This document shows positions 1 to 8,548 of a stretch of 64,000 nucleotides of DNA, piece after piece. This DNA is from Bacteroidales bacterium. Lineage in GTDB: Bacteria > Bacteroidota > Bacteroidia > Bacteroidales > UBA932. Location of the stretch: contig JAFZIO010000036.1 in assembly GCA_017554335.1 (NCBI GenBank), forward strand, positions 1-64,000. The letters are read 5' to 3'. The notes beneath the pieces were generated by a model. The model saw nothing but the letters and a program-made list of their open reading frames with translations. It had not been told where the DNA came from and did not search any database. Each line of letters starts with the position of its first letter. The first letter of the stretch is position 1. Both the position numbers and the translations under genes were made by a program.

Positions 1-1
1 C

Positions 2-391
2 ATTTCTGCTTGCCTGCTGTTCTGTGTGGGGACGTTTTCTATTGTAGGCCCCATCCTGAGTGCCACTACCGGTGACAATACCTTCCTGTTCACAAATGCG
101 ACTCTGGACCTGGTGACGTCCATGGTGTTCGCGGCTACTTATGGCATAGGTATGATATTCTCCGCGGCGGTTCTGTTCTGCTGGCAGGGGATGTTCTATA
201 TGCTGGGAAAGTTTGCGGCGGGTTCAGCTTTGCTGCAGGGCACCTTCATCAATGAGCTCTGCATCGTGGGCGGCGTGCTCATCATCTCATCCGGCTTGTC
301 TTTACTTAAGGTTAAAGATTGCAAGACACTGAATTACCTCCCGGCGCTGCTGATTCCGCCGGCCTGGTTCCTGATTAAAAGTCTGTTCTAG
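2..391 (+). CDS. DUF554 family membrane protein, 3' part (5' end outside window)
   Basis: The frame is open from base 2, so this is the C-terminal part of a gene that starts before the window; the GTG at base 26 lies inside the protein. The visible 129 residues contain several hydrophobic segments and the pattern FCVGTFSIVGPI followed by ATYGIGMIFSA, which I recognise from DUF554 (YqgA/YdfK-like) integral inner-membrane proteins. The biochemical role of that family is not established. The gene ends just before a strong palindromic terminator shared with the convergent outer-membrane protein gene. Confidence 0.85.
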   Translation: MSACLLFCVGTFSIVGPILSATTGDNTFLFTNATLDLVTSMVFAATYGIGMIFSAAVLFCWQGMFYMLGKFAAGSALLQGTFINELCIVGGVLIISSGLSLLKVKDCKTLNYLPALLIPPAWFLIKSLF

Positions 392-410
392 ATTGACGAC
401 ACTGCACCTA

Positions 411-442
411 ACAAAAAGGACGGCCGCGGCCGTCCTTTTTGT
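411..442. terminator. Bidirectional rho-independent terminator
   Basis: A perfect 32-base palindrome with GGACGGC and GCCGTCC arms, a CGCG loop, and A5 and T5 tracts on either side. It lies between two convergent genes, the DUF554 gene and the BamA/TamA-like gene, and can terminate both transcripts. Confidence 0.9.
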
Positions 443-459
443 TGTATGTGAATCAAGTT

Positions 460-1893
460 TTAGAACTGATAGTTGATACCGATACCGATCCAGAGGCCGG
501 CGTCGAGGCCGGGAGTGAAGCACTTGGCGAGCTCGGCGGAGATGATGAAGTTCTGGTTCATTGCGAGCTTGAGGCCGAGACCGGCGCTGTAGATCAGGTC
601 CTTGAGCCTGGAAGGATCGTAGATTGTGGTACCTCCGTCATAACCGGGTATCGAGCTGAGGGCGGAATCGTCGATGACTTTGTTGAGAACGTCCGCACGG
701 TAAGCCTTGGTAATGATACCTGCATCGAAGAACGGGTTCGTGGCCAGATAGAAATACTGGTTGAAGAGCTTGAAGTTCACGATCTTGATACGGAGCTCGG
801 TGTTGGCCCATGCCATACCCTCGGCGAGGATTCTGTTCTCACGCAGACCGCGGATGGTGTTGCTGGAGCCGAAACCTTCGGAAATCATGTTGCGCTGGAC
901 CAGCAGAGGGTTGTTCTGAATCATGTAGAACGGGGTCTCTCCTGCGATGGTCTGCTGCCATGCCAGACGATATGCGAATACAGGATTTCCGGCGGGGATG
1001 GGTATGGGGATGGAAATGTAGTGACGGAAGTAGACACAAGCCTTGAGATAAGGGCTGTAGTAGCCGGTGGAAGGATTTCCGGAATAAGGAGCGCCGTTCA
1101 AGTAGGCCTCTGCCCATACACCCTTGTTAGGAGCCGCCTCGATATCGCGGGTATCGAACACCACACCGGCATTGAGTTCGAGGGACATACCGCCTGCCGC
1201 CTCTTCCGCCTTGATAGCTCCAATTTGCTGATACTTCTTGAACAGGGTGAGGTTATGATCGTAATTGGTCTTGTTGCCGTCCTTGTTTGCATCAACGGCG
1301 GGATCCCTCATGTCGCCCAGAGTCCAGTTCCAGAAGTTGACGCCGGCGGCCCAGTTCAAGTGGTCGGTAACACGGCCCTGGAAGTTAGCAAGCACGCGAA
1401 GCATCTGACGGCTCATGCCGTAGTAGTTGATGTTGTTTCCGTTGTACAGGATGTTCCTGTTGCCCCAGAGTGCATAGTCTACAGAGGTGAAGCTTGCCGG
1501 TACGCCTGAATCGAAAGAAGCAGGACCGTTGAATCCCCAGAAACTGTAGAGAGGGTCGTTCATGTAGGTTACGGACGCGTTGACACGCATGCCGGGGATA
1601 AGATACTTGGAGTCGTATGCAAGGTAAAGGCGCATACGCTGGCTCTTTGTGAAATATGAGCCCTCCCAGCTGATCTTATGAAGGGGATCGGGGTAGGTGC
1701 TGCCGTCTCCGTAATAGTAGACATCGCCGAAAGCGCCTGCCTGGAATCCGTTATCTGCAGAGAATGTAGCGGTAGGAAGAACGCCGAAGGACCAGCCGGT
1801 CTTCATCTCCTTCTCTTCCTCCTGTGCTCCTGCGCTTATTGCCAGGCCCATTGAGAGCGCTGCGATAGTAATTGTCAAAAAGATTTTTTTCAT
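460..1893 (-). CDS. BamA/TamA-like outer-membrane beta-barrel protein
   Basis: 477 residues with an N-terminal signal peptide (MKKIFLTITIAALSMGLAISAGAQ). The rest alternates in a beta-barrel manner and ends in a C-terminal aromatic (NYQF). Two features recall the Omp85 barrel (surface-antigen family): DTRD followed by P and G near the middle, and an IRGLRENR segment with a downstream NTELRI strand. No POTRA repeats are evident, so it would be a barrel-only member rather than BamA itself. Substrate is unknown. I chose the ATG at 1893 because the signal peptide starts there; the frame extends further upstream but into the neighbouring gene. It lies downstream of, and in the same direction as, the LytTR regulator and may be co-transcribed with it. 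Confidence 0.75.
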   Translation of the reverse strand: MKKIFLTITIAALSMGLAISAGAQEEEKEMKTGWSFGVLPTATFSADNGFQAGAFGDVYYYGDGSTYPDPLHKISWEGSYFTKSQRMRLYLAYDSKYLIPGMRVNASVTYMNDPLYSFWGFNGPASFDSGVPASFTSVDYALWGNRNILYNGNNINYYGMSRQMLRVLANFQGRVTDHLNWAAGVNFWNWTLGDMRDPAVDANKDGNKTNYDHNLTLFKKYQQIGAIKAEEAAGGMSLELNAGVVFDTRDIEAAPNKGVWAEAYLNGAPYSGNPSTGYYSPYLKACVYFRHYISIPIPIPAGNPVFAYRLAWQQTIAGETPFYMIQNNPLLVQRNMISEGFGSSNTIRGLRENRILAEGMAWANTELRIKIVNFKLFNQYFYLATNPFFDAGIITKAYRADVLNKVIDDSALSSIPGYDGGTTIYDPSRLKDLIYSAGLGLKLAMNQNFIISAELAKCFTPGLDAGLWIGIGINYQF

Positions 1894-1945
1894 TTTGGTC
1901 AAATGTGGTTGTATCTGTATAGTTTTGCAAATATAATAAAAGTTT

Positions 1946-2764
1946 CTAAAGCAATGAGGTAATGCTGTCGTAATACTTCTTCGAGATAGGGATGCCCTCG
2001 CTGCGGTCGCTGCCGAGATCGGCATAGTTGACGCCCCCTGTCTCTTTGCGTATAGACTTGATGTGCAGCGGGTTCACTATAAAGCAGCGGTGAGTTCTGG
2101 CAAAGCCTGCCTGCTCGCAGAGGGGCTCTATATTTTTCATGGAATTTCTGATCTGCACTTTCTTTTCAACTCCGTTTTCCAGGTAATGCAGTATGATGTA
2201 GTTCTCGTTGGACTCGATGTACAGCACCGAACTGGCCTCCGTTATGAACTTCAGCTGATGGCGGTTGTCGTAGAATTTAAGCCTGGCGTCGCTGGAAAGA
2301 TGGTCAGTGTTAAGGGCATCCATATAGCAATAGAGCAGGGTCAGAATTATGTAGGGGTAGATCAGCACAGAGCCTATAGACTTGAAACACCGGCCCCAAA
2401 AAGCGAACCAGCTGTCCGCACCCTGGGCTATGAGGACCAGATACAAGGCGGTGAACGAGCAAATGAGGATTATCTCCCCCAGACACCAGAAACTGTAACG
2501 CCACAGGGTCATGGGCATTTTCTTGTGCATAAGCCAGAAAAAGAGCCTGGTGAGTACCATTACGCCAAGGATAATGGCAAAGCAAATGACCACATTGAAT
2601 GAATACATATTACCTACTGCGGCAATACCCTCTCCGGAACGCATAAGCTTGCACAAAGCGGCCGGTTCGTAAAGCAACACGCTGATCAGGAAAAAGAACG
2701 GAATTGCCAGCGTAAACAGCAGATTGGGGAAGAAACGCCCGAGAGCTTTAGGAAAATTGTTCAT
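1946..2764 (-). CDS. Membrane-anchored LytTR-family transcriptional regulator
   Basis: 272 residues. The first about 150 form four hydrophobic segments; the C-terminal about 100 match the LytTR DNA-binding domain (VLYIESNENYIILHY, then MKNIEPLCEQAGFARTHRCFIVN and a final ISKKYYD). There is no receiver domain, so it is a membrane-bound LytTR protein, probably sensing through its transmembrane part. The ATG at 2764 is preferred over an upstream in-frame TTG at 2776. Directly upstream is a TGTCACAA repeat array with the spacing expected for LytTR sites, suggesting control of itself and of the divergent lipid operon. The downstream neighbour on the same strand is the BamA/TamA-like barrel gene. 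Confidence 0.88.
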   Translation of the reverse strand: MNNFPKALGRFFPNLLFTLAIPFFFLISVLLYEPAALCKLMRSGEGIAAVGNMYSFNVVICFAIILGVMVLTRLFFWLMHKKMPMTLWRYSFWCLGEIILICSFTALYLVLIAQGADSWFAFWGRCFKSIGSVLIYPYIILTLLYCYMDALNTDHLSSDARLKFYDNRHQLKFITEASSVLYIESNENYIILHYLENGVEKKVQIRNSMKNIEPLCEQAGFARTHRCFIVNPLHIKSIRKETGGVNYADLGSDRSEGIPISKKYYDSITSLL

Positions 2765-2781
2765 TTTGGTCACCAATTTTG

Positions 2782-2860
2782 TTGTGACAAAAATAATGGT
2801 TTTATTTTTCTGTCACAAATTTTCCGGTATTTTGTCACAATAAATCTCCTTTTGTCACAA
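2782..2860. promoter_or_regulatory. TGTCACAA repeat array, candidate LytTR operator
   Basis: Four copies of an identical 8-mer lie in the divergent intergenic region: TTGTGACA (inverted) at 2782-2789 and TGTCACAA at 2811-2818, 2833-2840 and 2853-2860. The three direct copies are 22 and 20 bp apart, about two helical turns. LytTR proteins generally bind pairs of direct repeats spaced by about two turns. The array lies between the LytTR gene and the acyltransferase operon, so either or both may be controlled. The link to this regulator is inference. Confidence 0.6.
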
Positions 2861-2942
2861 AAACAGATTATTCACGGCAATGTTTTTCCTTTGCGCGCGG
2901 GGCAATCTAATTTTGCATCACCAAACGAAAAAACAAAAGACT

Positions 2943-4295
2943 ATGACTTTACCCGAATGGACCAGGCTGGAGAATTCAGCTATTATATATCCCTCTTGCA
3001 AGACCCGCAAATACGCTGCCGTTTACAGGATGAGCGTCACCCTGGACCGCAACGTAGATGCCGAAACCCTGAACATCGCCCTCAACAATGTGATGGGCCG
3101 CTTCCCGAGCTTCCGCTATTCTATACGCAGGGGGGTCTTCTGGTGGTTCCTCTCCAAATTGGAGAACAACCCCGGCCTGAGCGCGCCGGACGACCTCAAG
3201 CCCTTCGACATTAAGAAGAACGGCGGTTATATGTTCAAAATGTCCGCGGACGGTGCACGTATCTGCCTGGACGTTTTCCATGCTCTTACAGACGGTACCG
3301 GAGCCATGACCTTCCTTCTCAGCGTCGCAGCAGAGTACCTCAAACTCAGCACAAACGCCTCCATTGAATATGGTAAATGGGTATTTAACCCTTCCCAGGA
3401 GCCTGTAGAAGAAGAGATGGAAGACGGCTTCGACCGTTTCTCCGGCACCAAGGGCTCCCTGGACGAGGAGAAAGATGCATGGCATATAAACGGCCGCGTA
3501 GAGAAGCCGGAGATACTGAACTCCCTGGGTGTTTCCCTCCAGATGGATCAGGCACTTGCCAAGGCCCGCGAAATGGACTGCACCCTTACCGAATTCATCA
3601 CGGCACTCATGCTGGTCTCGCTCCAGGAGGTCCGCGCCAAGTCAAAAGGACGCAAGAAGAGCCCGTTCATACGCATGGAAGTTCCGGTGAACCTGCGCCC
3701 CATCTTCCGCAGCTCCACCCTGCGCAACTATTCATCTTACGTATATATCACCCTGGATGTAAGCAACGGCGACTACAACCTGGAAGATGCCGTCAAGGAG
3801 GTTAAATACCAGAAGCGCCTTTACGTTCAGCCTGCACGCCTCACCAGGCGCATCGCAGCCAACGTGGCCCTGGAGGACAACCTCGCGATTCGCTGTATCC
3901 CTCTCTTCATAAAGAAGCCCGTCATCAATATCATCAACCACCTGAAGGGTGACAAATATGCCACCTACACCTTCTCCAACCTGGGAAACATCGAGCTTCC
4001 CGAGGGCATGGCGGAGCATGTGAAGGACATCCATTTCATACTCGGACGCACCCGCAAGCGCTCCGGATCCAGCGCCTGCGTCAGCTACGGCGGACGCCTC
4101 AACATCGACTTCTCCCGCAAGATCCGGGAAGACGATTTCGAGCGGGTTTTCGTCCGCAAACTCAGGGAACTGGGCATCTGGGCAAGCGTACAGGTTCCTT
4201 CAGAACCCCTGCGCCCCTCACACGGCCGCGAAGCAGCCAGGCGTCCGGTATACCGCAACGGTTCCCTCATACCCAAGTTCCTTCTTACATTCTAG
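2943..4295 (+). CDS. HxxxDG acyltransferase (alcohol acetyltransferase / condensation-like)
   Basis: 450 residues. HALTDG, at about residue 120, is the HxxxDG active-site motif shared by condensation domains, PapA5-type and alcohol acyltransferases; a second conserved region (YTFSNLGNIELPEGM) resembles the family's DFG-like floor loop region. The expected reaction is acyl transfer from an acyl thioester to a hydroxyl or amine; the real substrates are unknown. The ATG at 2943 is chosen because upstream codons fall in the promoter region with the repeat array. It is the first gene of a compact operon with a PlsC-like acyltransferase and an acyl-CoA ligase, which points to formation of an acylated lipid. 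Confidence 0.75.
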   Translation: MTLPEWTRLENSAIIYPSCKTRKYAAVYRMSVTLDRNVDAETLNIALNNVMGRFPSFRYSIRRGVFWWFLSKLENNPGLSAPDDLKPFDIKKNGGYMFKMSADGARICLDVFHALTDGTGAMTFLLSVAAEYLKLSTNASIEYGKWVFNPSQEPVEEEMEDGFDRFSGTKGSLDEEKDAWHINGRVEKPEILNSLGVSLQMDQALAKAREMDCTLTEFITALMLVSLQEVRAKSKGRKKSPFIRMEVPVNLRPIFRSSTLRNYSSYVYITLDVSNGDYNLEDAVKEVKYQKRLYVQPARLTRRIAANVALEDNLAIRCIPLFIKKPVINIINHLKGDKYATYTFSNLGNIELPEGMAEHVKDIHFILGRTRKRSGSSACVSYGGRLNIDFSRKIREDDFERVFVRKLRELGIWASVQVPSEPLRPSHGREAARRPVYRNGSLIPKFLLTF

Positions 4296-4338
4296 AAACT
4301 TTTCTTATCTTTGCCCCGGATTTTACTAATACTTTATT

Positions 4339-4896
4339 ATGGATATTTGGGGTAAAACTTGCGGCGCTATTCTCAAGCTCTTCGGCTGGACAATCGACAG
4401 CCCTGCCGTGCCTGAAGAAAAGTGCATCATTCTAGGCGTCCCGCATACCGCGATTTCAGATTTTGCCGTCTCCTATCTCTATTACCGCTCTCTCGGCGAA
4501 CATGCCAAGTGCATGATAAAGAAGGAGTTCTTCTTCCCTCCCCTGAGCTGGCTCCTCAGGGCCATGGGATGCATCCCCGTAGACCGCTCCAATCCTACCA
4601 ACATGCTGCGCAGCGTTATCGAGGAAATGGAGAAGCCCGGGCGCTTCCACCTTGCACTTGCTCCGGAAGGCACACGCAAACCCGTCAAGAACTGGAAGAC
4701 CGGCTTCCACCTCATTGCCACCAAGGCCAACATCCCCGTTTACATGGGCTATTTCAACTGGGGCACGAAGCACATCGGCCGCGGAGAGCGGGTTGAGCTT
4801 ACAGACGACCCTCGCGCAGACATGAAGCGCATTCAAGCTATGTATGAGGAGATGCACCTTGTGGGCAAGCACCCCGAAAAATACATCACGCATTAA
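4339..4896 (+). CDS. PlsC-like lysophospholipid acyltransferase family protein
   Basis: 185 residues. It shows the acyltransferase signatures HTAISD (HX4D, catalytic His and Asp) at about residue 35, a GCIPVDR block and APEGTRK (the EGTR substrate-binding motif). It is shorter than typical PlsC and lacks a long N-terminal membrane segment. It probably transfers an acyl chain to a glycerol-phosphate-type or other lipid acceptor at the inner membrane. A TATCTTTG box at 4306-4313 could be an internal Bacteroidetes -7 element. The gene lies 43 bp after the HxxxDG acyltransferase and 4 bp before the acyl-CoA ligase. Confidence 0.85.
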   Translation: MDIWGKTCGAILKLFGWTIDSPAVPEEKCIILGVPHTAISDFAVSYLYYRSLGEHAKCMIKKEFFFPPLSWLLRAMGCIPVDRSNPTNMLRSVIEEMEKPGRFHLALAPEGTRKPVKNWKTGFHLIATKANIPVYMGYFNWGTKHIGRGERVELTDDPRADMKRIQAMYEEMHLVGKHPEKYITH

Positions 4897-4900
4897 TTGA

Positions 4901-6538
4901 ATGAGACATAACTTCCAGACCCTCGCAGAGGTCTTCGATTATTCGACCGCGAAATACGCAAAACGGCCTGCCTATGAATTGATAGGCGGCGAGCAGGTAT
5001 ACAATTACGCACAGTTCCGCGAAACCGCACGCCGGCTCTCCCGCCAGCTGTCCAACTTCGGCATCAACAGCGGCGACAAGGTGGCCATCTTCTCGCAGAA
5101 CATGCCCAACTGGTCCGTTGCGTTCTTTTCCATCACTGCATTTGGCCGCATAGCGGTGCCCCTCCTGACCGAGCTTACCGAGAACGAGATCACCAACATA
5201 CTCACCCACTCCGAGACCAAGGCGCTCTACGTATCCCGCCGTCTGCTCGCAAAAGTGCCTCAGGCCATTCTGAACCGCATGCACATAGTCATCGCGACCG
5301 ACGACCTCAGCATCGTTCAGACGGGAGAGGCCGCCTACACCTGTGACGGCTCCATTTCGAGCCCCCTTTCAGACGACGTAGCCTGCCTCATCTACACCTC
5401 CGGCACCACCGGCGCCGCCAAGGGAGTGATGCTGACCCACAAGAACTTCTGCGTCAACATCCGAGCCTCCTGGGACGCCCACCACGTACGCCGCCGCGAC
5501 GTGTTCCTGTCCATACTGCCGCTGGCGCACACTTACGAAATGAGCATCGGCATGCTGTATCCCTTCGCCGTCGGCGCCAAGGTCTATTACCTCATGCGCC
5601 CGCCGACCCCTTCGATCCTGCTGCCGAACTTCAAGAAATACCGCCCCACCTGCATGCTGAGCGTGCCTCTCGTGATTGAGAAGATCTACCACGCCAGCAT
5701 CGTTCCGACGATTCAGAAGAGCCGCTTCCTTACGGCGCTGGACAAATTCAGCCCGACCCTGCTGGCCCGCCTGGTGGGCATGCGCCTCAAGAAGACCTTC
5801 GGCGGCCGGCTGCAGTTCTTCGGCATCGGCGGCGCCAAGCTAGACGGCGAAGTGGAGGCATTCCTCCGTCGCGCCCGCTTCCCCTACTCCATCGGCTACG
5901 GCCTCACGGAGACCGCCCCGCTGATTGGATACGCCCGCGTCGGGCAGACCTGCGTCGGCTCCTTCGGGCATGCGGCCTACGGCGTTCAGGTGCGCCTGGA
6001 GGACGTAAACCCCGAGACCGGAGAAGGCGAAATCGTGGCCAAGGGAGACTGCGTCATGAAGGGGTACTACAAGGACTACAACCGTACCTGTCAGGTACTT
6101 ACGGACGACGGCTGGTTCCACACGGGCGACATCGCCTGCCAGGACAAGAAGGGACGCTATCACATCAAGGGGCGTCTCGGCAGCGTAATCCTCGGGCCCG
6201 ACGGAGAGAACATCTATCCGGAGGAAATCGAGAGCGTCATCAACAATATCAACGATATCAGCGAGTCGCTGGTGGTGAAGCGCAACGGCCATCTGGTGGC
6301 CCTCGTGCATTTCAACGACAACGTGCTCGACTGGAATTACGAGAACCACGACCGCTTCCTGGAGGACCTTGAGCGTCGCAAGCAGGATATACTGGAGTTC
6401 GTCAACTCACACGTCAACCGCAACAGCCGCATCAAGGAGGTCGAGGTGGAAGAGAAGCCCTTCGACAAGACCGCCACGATGAAGATCAAACGCTTCCTCT
6501 ATAAGGAAAAGCCACAGAATGAAGCTGATAAAAAATAA
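4901..6538 (+). CDS. Long-chain acyl-CoA synthetase (AMP-binding)
   Basis: 545 residues, an adenylate-forming enzyme. The P-loop-like motif IYTSGTTGAAKGV, the YGLTETAP motif and GDIACQDKKGRYHIKGR with a C-terminal lysine region (KTATMKIKRF) are all present. It should activate a fatty acid with ATP to acyl-AMP and then acyl-CoA or another acyl thioester. Placed directly behind two acyltransferases, it is the likely acyl donor supplier for them. Its stop overlaps the next gene by 20 bp. A second enzyme of the same family is encoded at 54842-56521. Confidence 0.93.
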   Translation: MRHNFQTLAEVFDYSTAKYAKRPAYELIGGEQVYNYAQFRETARRLSRQLSNFGINSGDKVAIFSQNMPNWSVAFFSITAFGRIAVPLLTELTENEITNILTHSETKALYVSRRLLAKVPQAILNRMHIVIATDDLSIVQTGEAAYTCDGSISSPLSDDVACLIYTSGTTGAAKGVMLTHKNFCVNIRASWDAHHVRRRDVFLSILPLAHTYEMSIGMLYPFAVGAKVYYLMRPPTPSILLPNFKKYRPTCMLSVPLVIEKIYHASIVPTIQKSRFLTALDKFSPTLLARLVGMRLKKTFGGRLQFFGIGGAKLDGEVEAFLRRARFPYSIGYGLTETAPLIGYARVGQTCVGSFGHAAYGVQVRLEDVNPETGEGEIVAKGDCVMKGYYKDYNRTCQVLTDDGWFHTGDIACQDKKGRYHIKGRLGSVILGPDGENIYPEEIESVINNINDISESLVVKRNGHLVALVHFNDNVLDWNYENHDRFLEDLERRKQDILEFVNSHVNRNSRIKEVEVEEKPFDKTATMKIKRFLYKEKPQNEADKK

Positions 6539-7370
6539 GGAGTTCGGCGGCGAAAGGCCGCTCTACTGCGAGCGGGACCTCTGCCTGGAGAACGTGGTCA
6601 TTCATGCCGGAGAGTCCGCCCTGAAGGAGACGGCCGCCATTGAGGCGGTCGCCTGCCGCTTCGAGGGCAAATACCCCTTCTGGTGCTGCGACGGCTTCAC
6701 CGTACGCGACTGCGTGTTTACCGAAGGGGCCCGCGCCGCCTTGTGGTACAGCCGCGGCCTGCTGATAGAAGACACCCTTGTGGAAGCCCCCAAAATGTTC
6801 CGGGAAATGGAGAACATGACTCTCCGCCGCGTCCGCATACCCAATGCCCTGGAGACGTTGTGGAGATGCAAAGACGTAGTGCTGGAGGATGTTTCCATTG
6901 AAAAAGGAGACTATTTGTTCATGCATTCTTCCGGGATACGGATCGACGGCCTGAAGCTGCAGGGCAACTATTCTTTCCAGTATTGCAAGGACGTGGTGAT
7001 AAGGAATTCCGTCCTGAACACCAAGGACGCCTTCTGGGAGACGGAAAACGTTACCGTGTACGATTCCGTTATTGACGGGGAGTACCTGGGCTGGTATTCC
7101 AAGGGGCTGCGTCTGGTGAATTGCCGCATCGGGGGCACCCAGCCGCTGTGCTACGCCTCCGACCTGGTACTTGAAAACTGCACATTCGAGGCGGATGCAG
7201 ACCTGGCGTTCGAATACTCAAGCGTGCAGGCGGAGATGCTGGGCGCCGTCACTTCGGTCAAGAATCCCCGTACCGGCCGCATCGTGGCCGATTCTTTCGG
7301 AAAAATAATCCTGGACGCCAACATCAAGGCTCCGGGAGATTGCGAAATAATATGTCGTTCACAGAAATAA
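6519..7370 (+). CDS. DUF3737 family protein (beta-helix-like repeats)
   Basis: 283 residues starting MKLIKNKEFGGERPLY. The whole chain is built of degenerate repeats of about 20 residues with the pattern V-x-I/V-x-(D/N)-(S/C)-x-F/V, as in SVIDGEYLGWYSKGLRLVNCRIGG, consistent with a right-handed parallel beta-helix fold. The opening and the repeats fit DUF3737, whose function is unknown. No catalytic residues can be named. It overlaps both neighbours (20 and 19 bp), so it is translationally embedded in the lipid operon. Confidence 0.85.
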   Translation: MKLIKNKEFGGERPLYCERDLCLENVVIHAGESALKETAAIEAVACRFEGKYPFWCCDGFTVRDCVFTEGARAALWYSRGLLIEDTLVEAPKMFREMENMTLRRVRIPNALETLWRCKDVVLEDVSIEKGDYLFMHSSGIRIDGLKLQGNYSFQYCKDVVIRNSVLNTKDAFWETENVTVYDSVIDGEYLGWYSKGLRLVNCRIGGTQPLCYASDLVLENCTFEADADLAFEYSSVQAEMLGAVTSVKNPRTGRIVADSFGKIILDANIKAPGDCEIICRSQK

Positions 7371-8548
7371 TTCCCCGCCGGGGGACCAACTGCGTCAAGT
7401 GGGACAAGATTCCCGAAGGCGTGCTGCCCATGTGGGTGGCGGATATGGATTTCGAGACCGCTCCCTGCATTCAGGAGGCCATTCGCAAGCGTGCCGAGCA
7501 TGGGGTGTTCGGCTATACAGCCGTTCCGCCAAGTTATTATGAATCAGTATGCAACTGGTTCGATGAGCGCCACGGTTGGCGTCCCGACCCGTCGTGGATC
7601 ATCTATTGTCCGGGCCTGGTTCCCGCAATGTCCGCCTGCGTGAGCGCGTTTACGCAGCCGGGCGACAAGGTGATACTCATGAGCCCGGTGTACAACTGCT
7701 TCTTTTCCTCTATACGGAATTACGGCTGCGAGCTTTTGGACGTGCCTCTGCTGACGGTATATGACGACGGCGTGCCGCATTACGAGATAGATTTCGACGG
7801 CCTCGAACGGGCCGCACGTGACCCTCAGGCCAAGATGATGATGATATGCTCACCCCACAATCCGGCCGGACGCGTATGGACGCGGGAGGAGCTGGAGCGG
7901 GTCGGCCACATATGCATAGACAACGGCGTGGTGCCAGTGAGCGACGAGATCCATTGCGAGTTCACCATGCCCGGCGTGAAGTTCACCCCGTTTGCTTCCA
8001 TTTCTCCGGAATTCGAGCGGGCATGCGTGGTTCTGAATTCACCCAGCAAGGCCTTCAATATTGCCGGGCTGCAGATTTCCAATATAATCTGCCCCGACCC
8101 TGAGATCCGGGTCCGCGTAAACAAGGCGGTGAATGTCAACGAGATTTGCGACGTCAATCCTTTCGGGGTTGTTGCACTTCAGGCCGCATATACGCCGGAA
8201 GGGTTGGAATGGCTGACTGCGCTGAACGGGCAGATTGCTGCCAACTACCGGCGTTTGCGCGAGCTGCTGGGGGCCGAGCTGCCGCCGGAGTTCAAGCTTT
8301 ACCGTCTGGACGGTACTTATCTTGCGTGGCTGGACATCAAGGCGTTGTGCTACGGGCCCGACGGGTCGCTGCGGATTTCTGCCGTCGATGTCGAGCAGAG
8401 CCTGATAGACGTGGAGAAGGTGAAGGTTAGCAACGGCGTGATGTACGGCCAGGACGGATTCTTAAGGATTAACCTGGCCTGCCCTCCTGCCCTGCTGGAA
8501 GACGGCGCCGGGCGCATTGCAAAAGGTATTAAGCGATTAATGATATGA
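7352..8548 (+). CDS. PLP-dependent C-S lyase / aminotransferase, MalY/PatB type
   Basis: 398 residues. It begins MSFTEIIPRRGTNCVKWD, and has MWVADMDF, SPVYNCFFSSIRNYG, CSPHNPAGRVW and the lysine motif SPSKAFNIAGLQ, all typical of the fold-type I MalY/PatB cystathionine beta-lyase group. These enzymes cleave C-S bonds of cystathionine or cysteine S-conjugates. The ATG at 7352 is preferred over an upstream TTG at 7340. It overlaps the DUF3737 gene by 19 bp and the deformylase-like gene by 4 bp. Its place in a lipid operon is not explained by known function. Confidence 0.9.
   Translation: MSFTEIIPRRGTNCVKWDKIPEGVLPMWVADMDFETAPCIQEAIRKRAEHGVFGYTAVPPSYYESVCNWFDERHGWRPDPSWIIYCPGLVPAMSACVSAFTQPGDKVILMSPVYNCFFSSIRNYGCELLDVPLLTVYDDGVPHYEIDFDGLERAARDPQAKMMMICSPHNPAGRVWTREELERVGHICIDNGVVPVSDEIHCEFTMPGVKFTPFASISPEFERACVVLNSPSKAFNIAGLQISNIICPDPEIRVRVNKAVNVNEICDVNPFGVVALQAAYTPEGLEWLTALNGQIAANYRRLRELLGAELPPEFKLYRLDGTYLAWLDIKALCYGPDGSLRISAVDVEQSLIDVEKVKVSNGVMYGQDGFLRINLACPPALLEDGAGRIAKGIKRLMI

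Noticed and set aside
439..1509. Long open frame opposite the BamA/TamA-like gene
   Set aside because: Antisense shadow: the opposite strand codes a protein with signal peptide and barrel features, while this frame has no recognisable motif.
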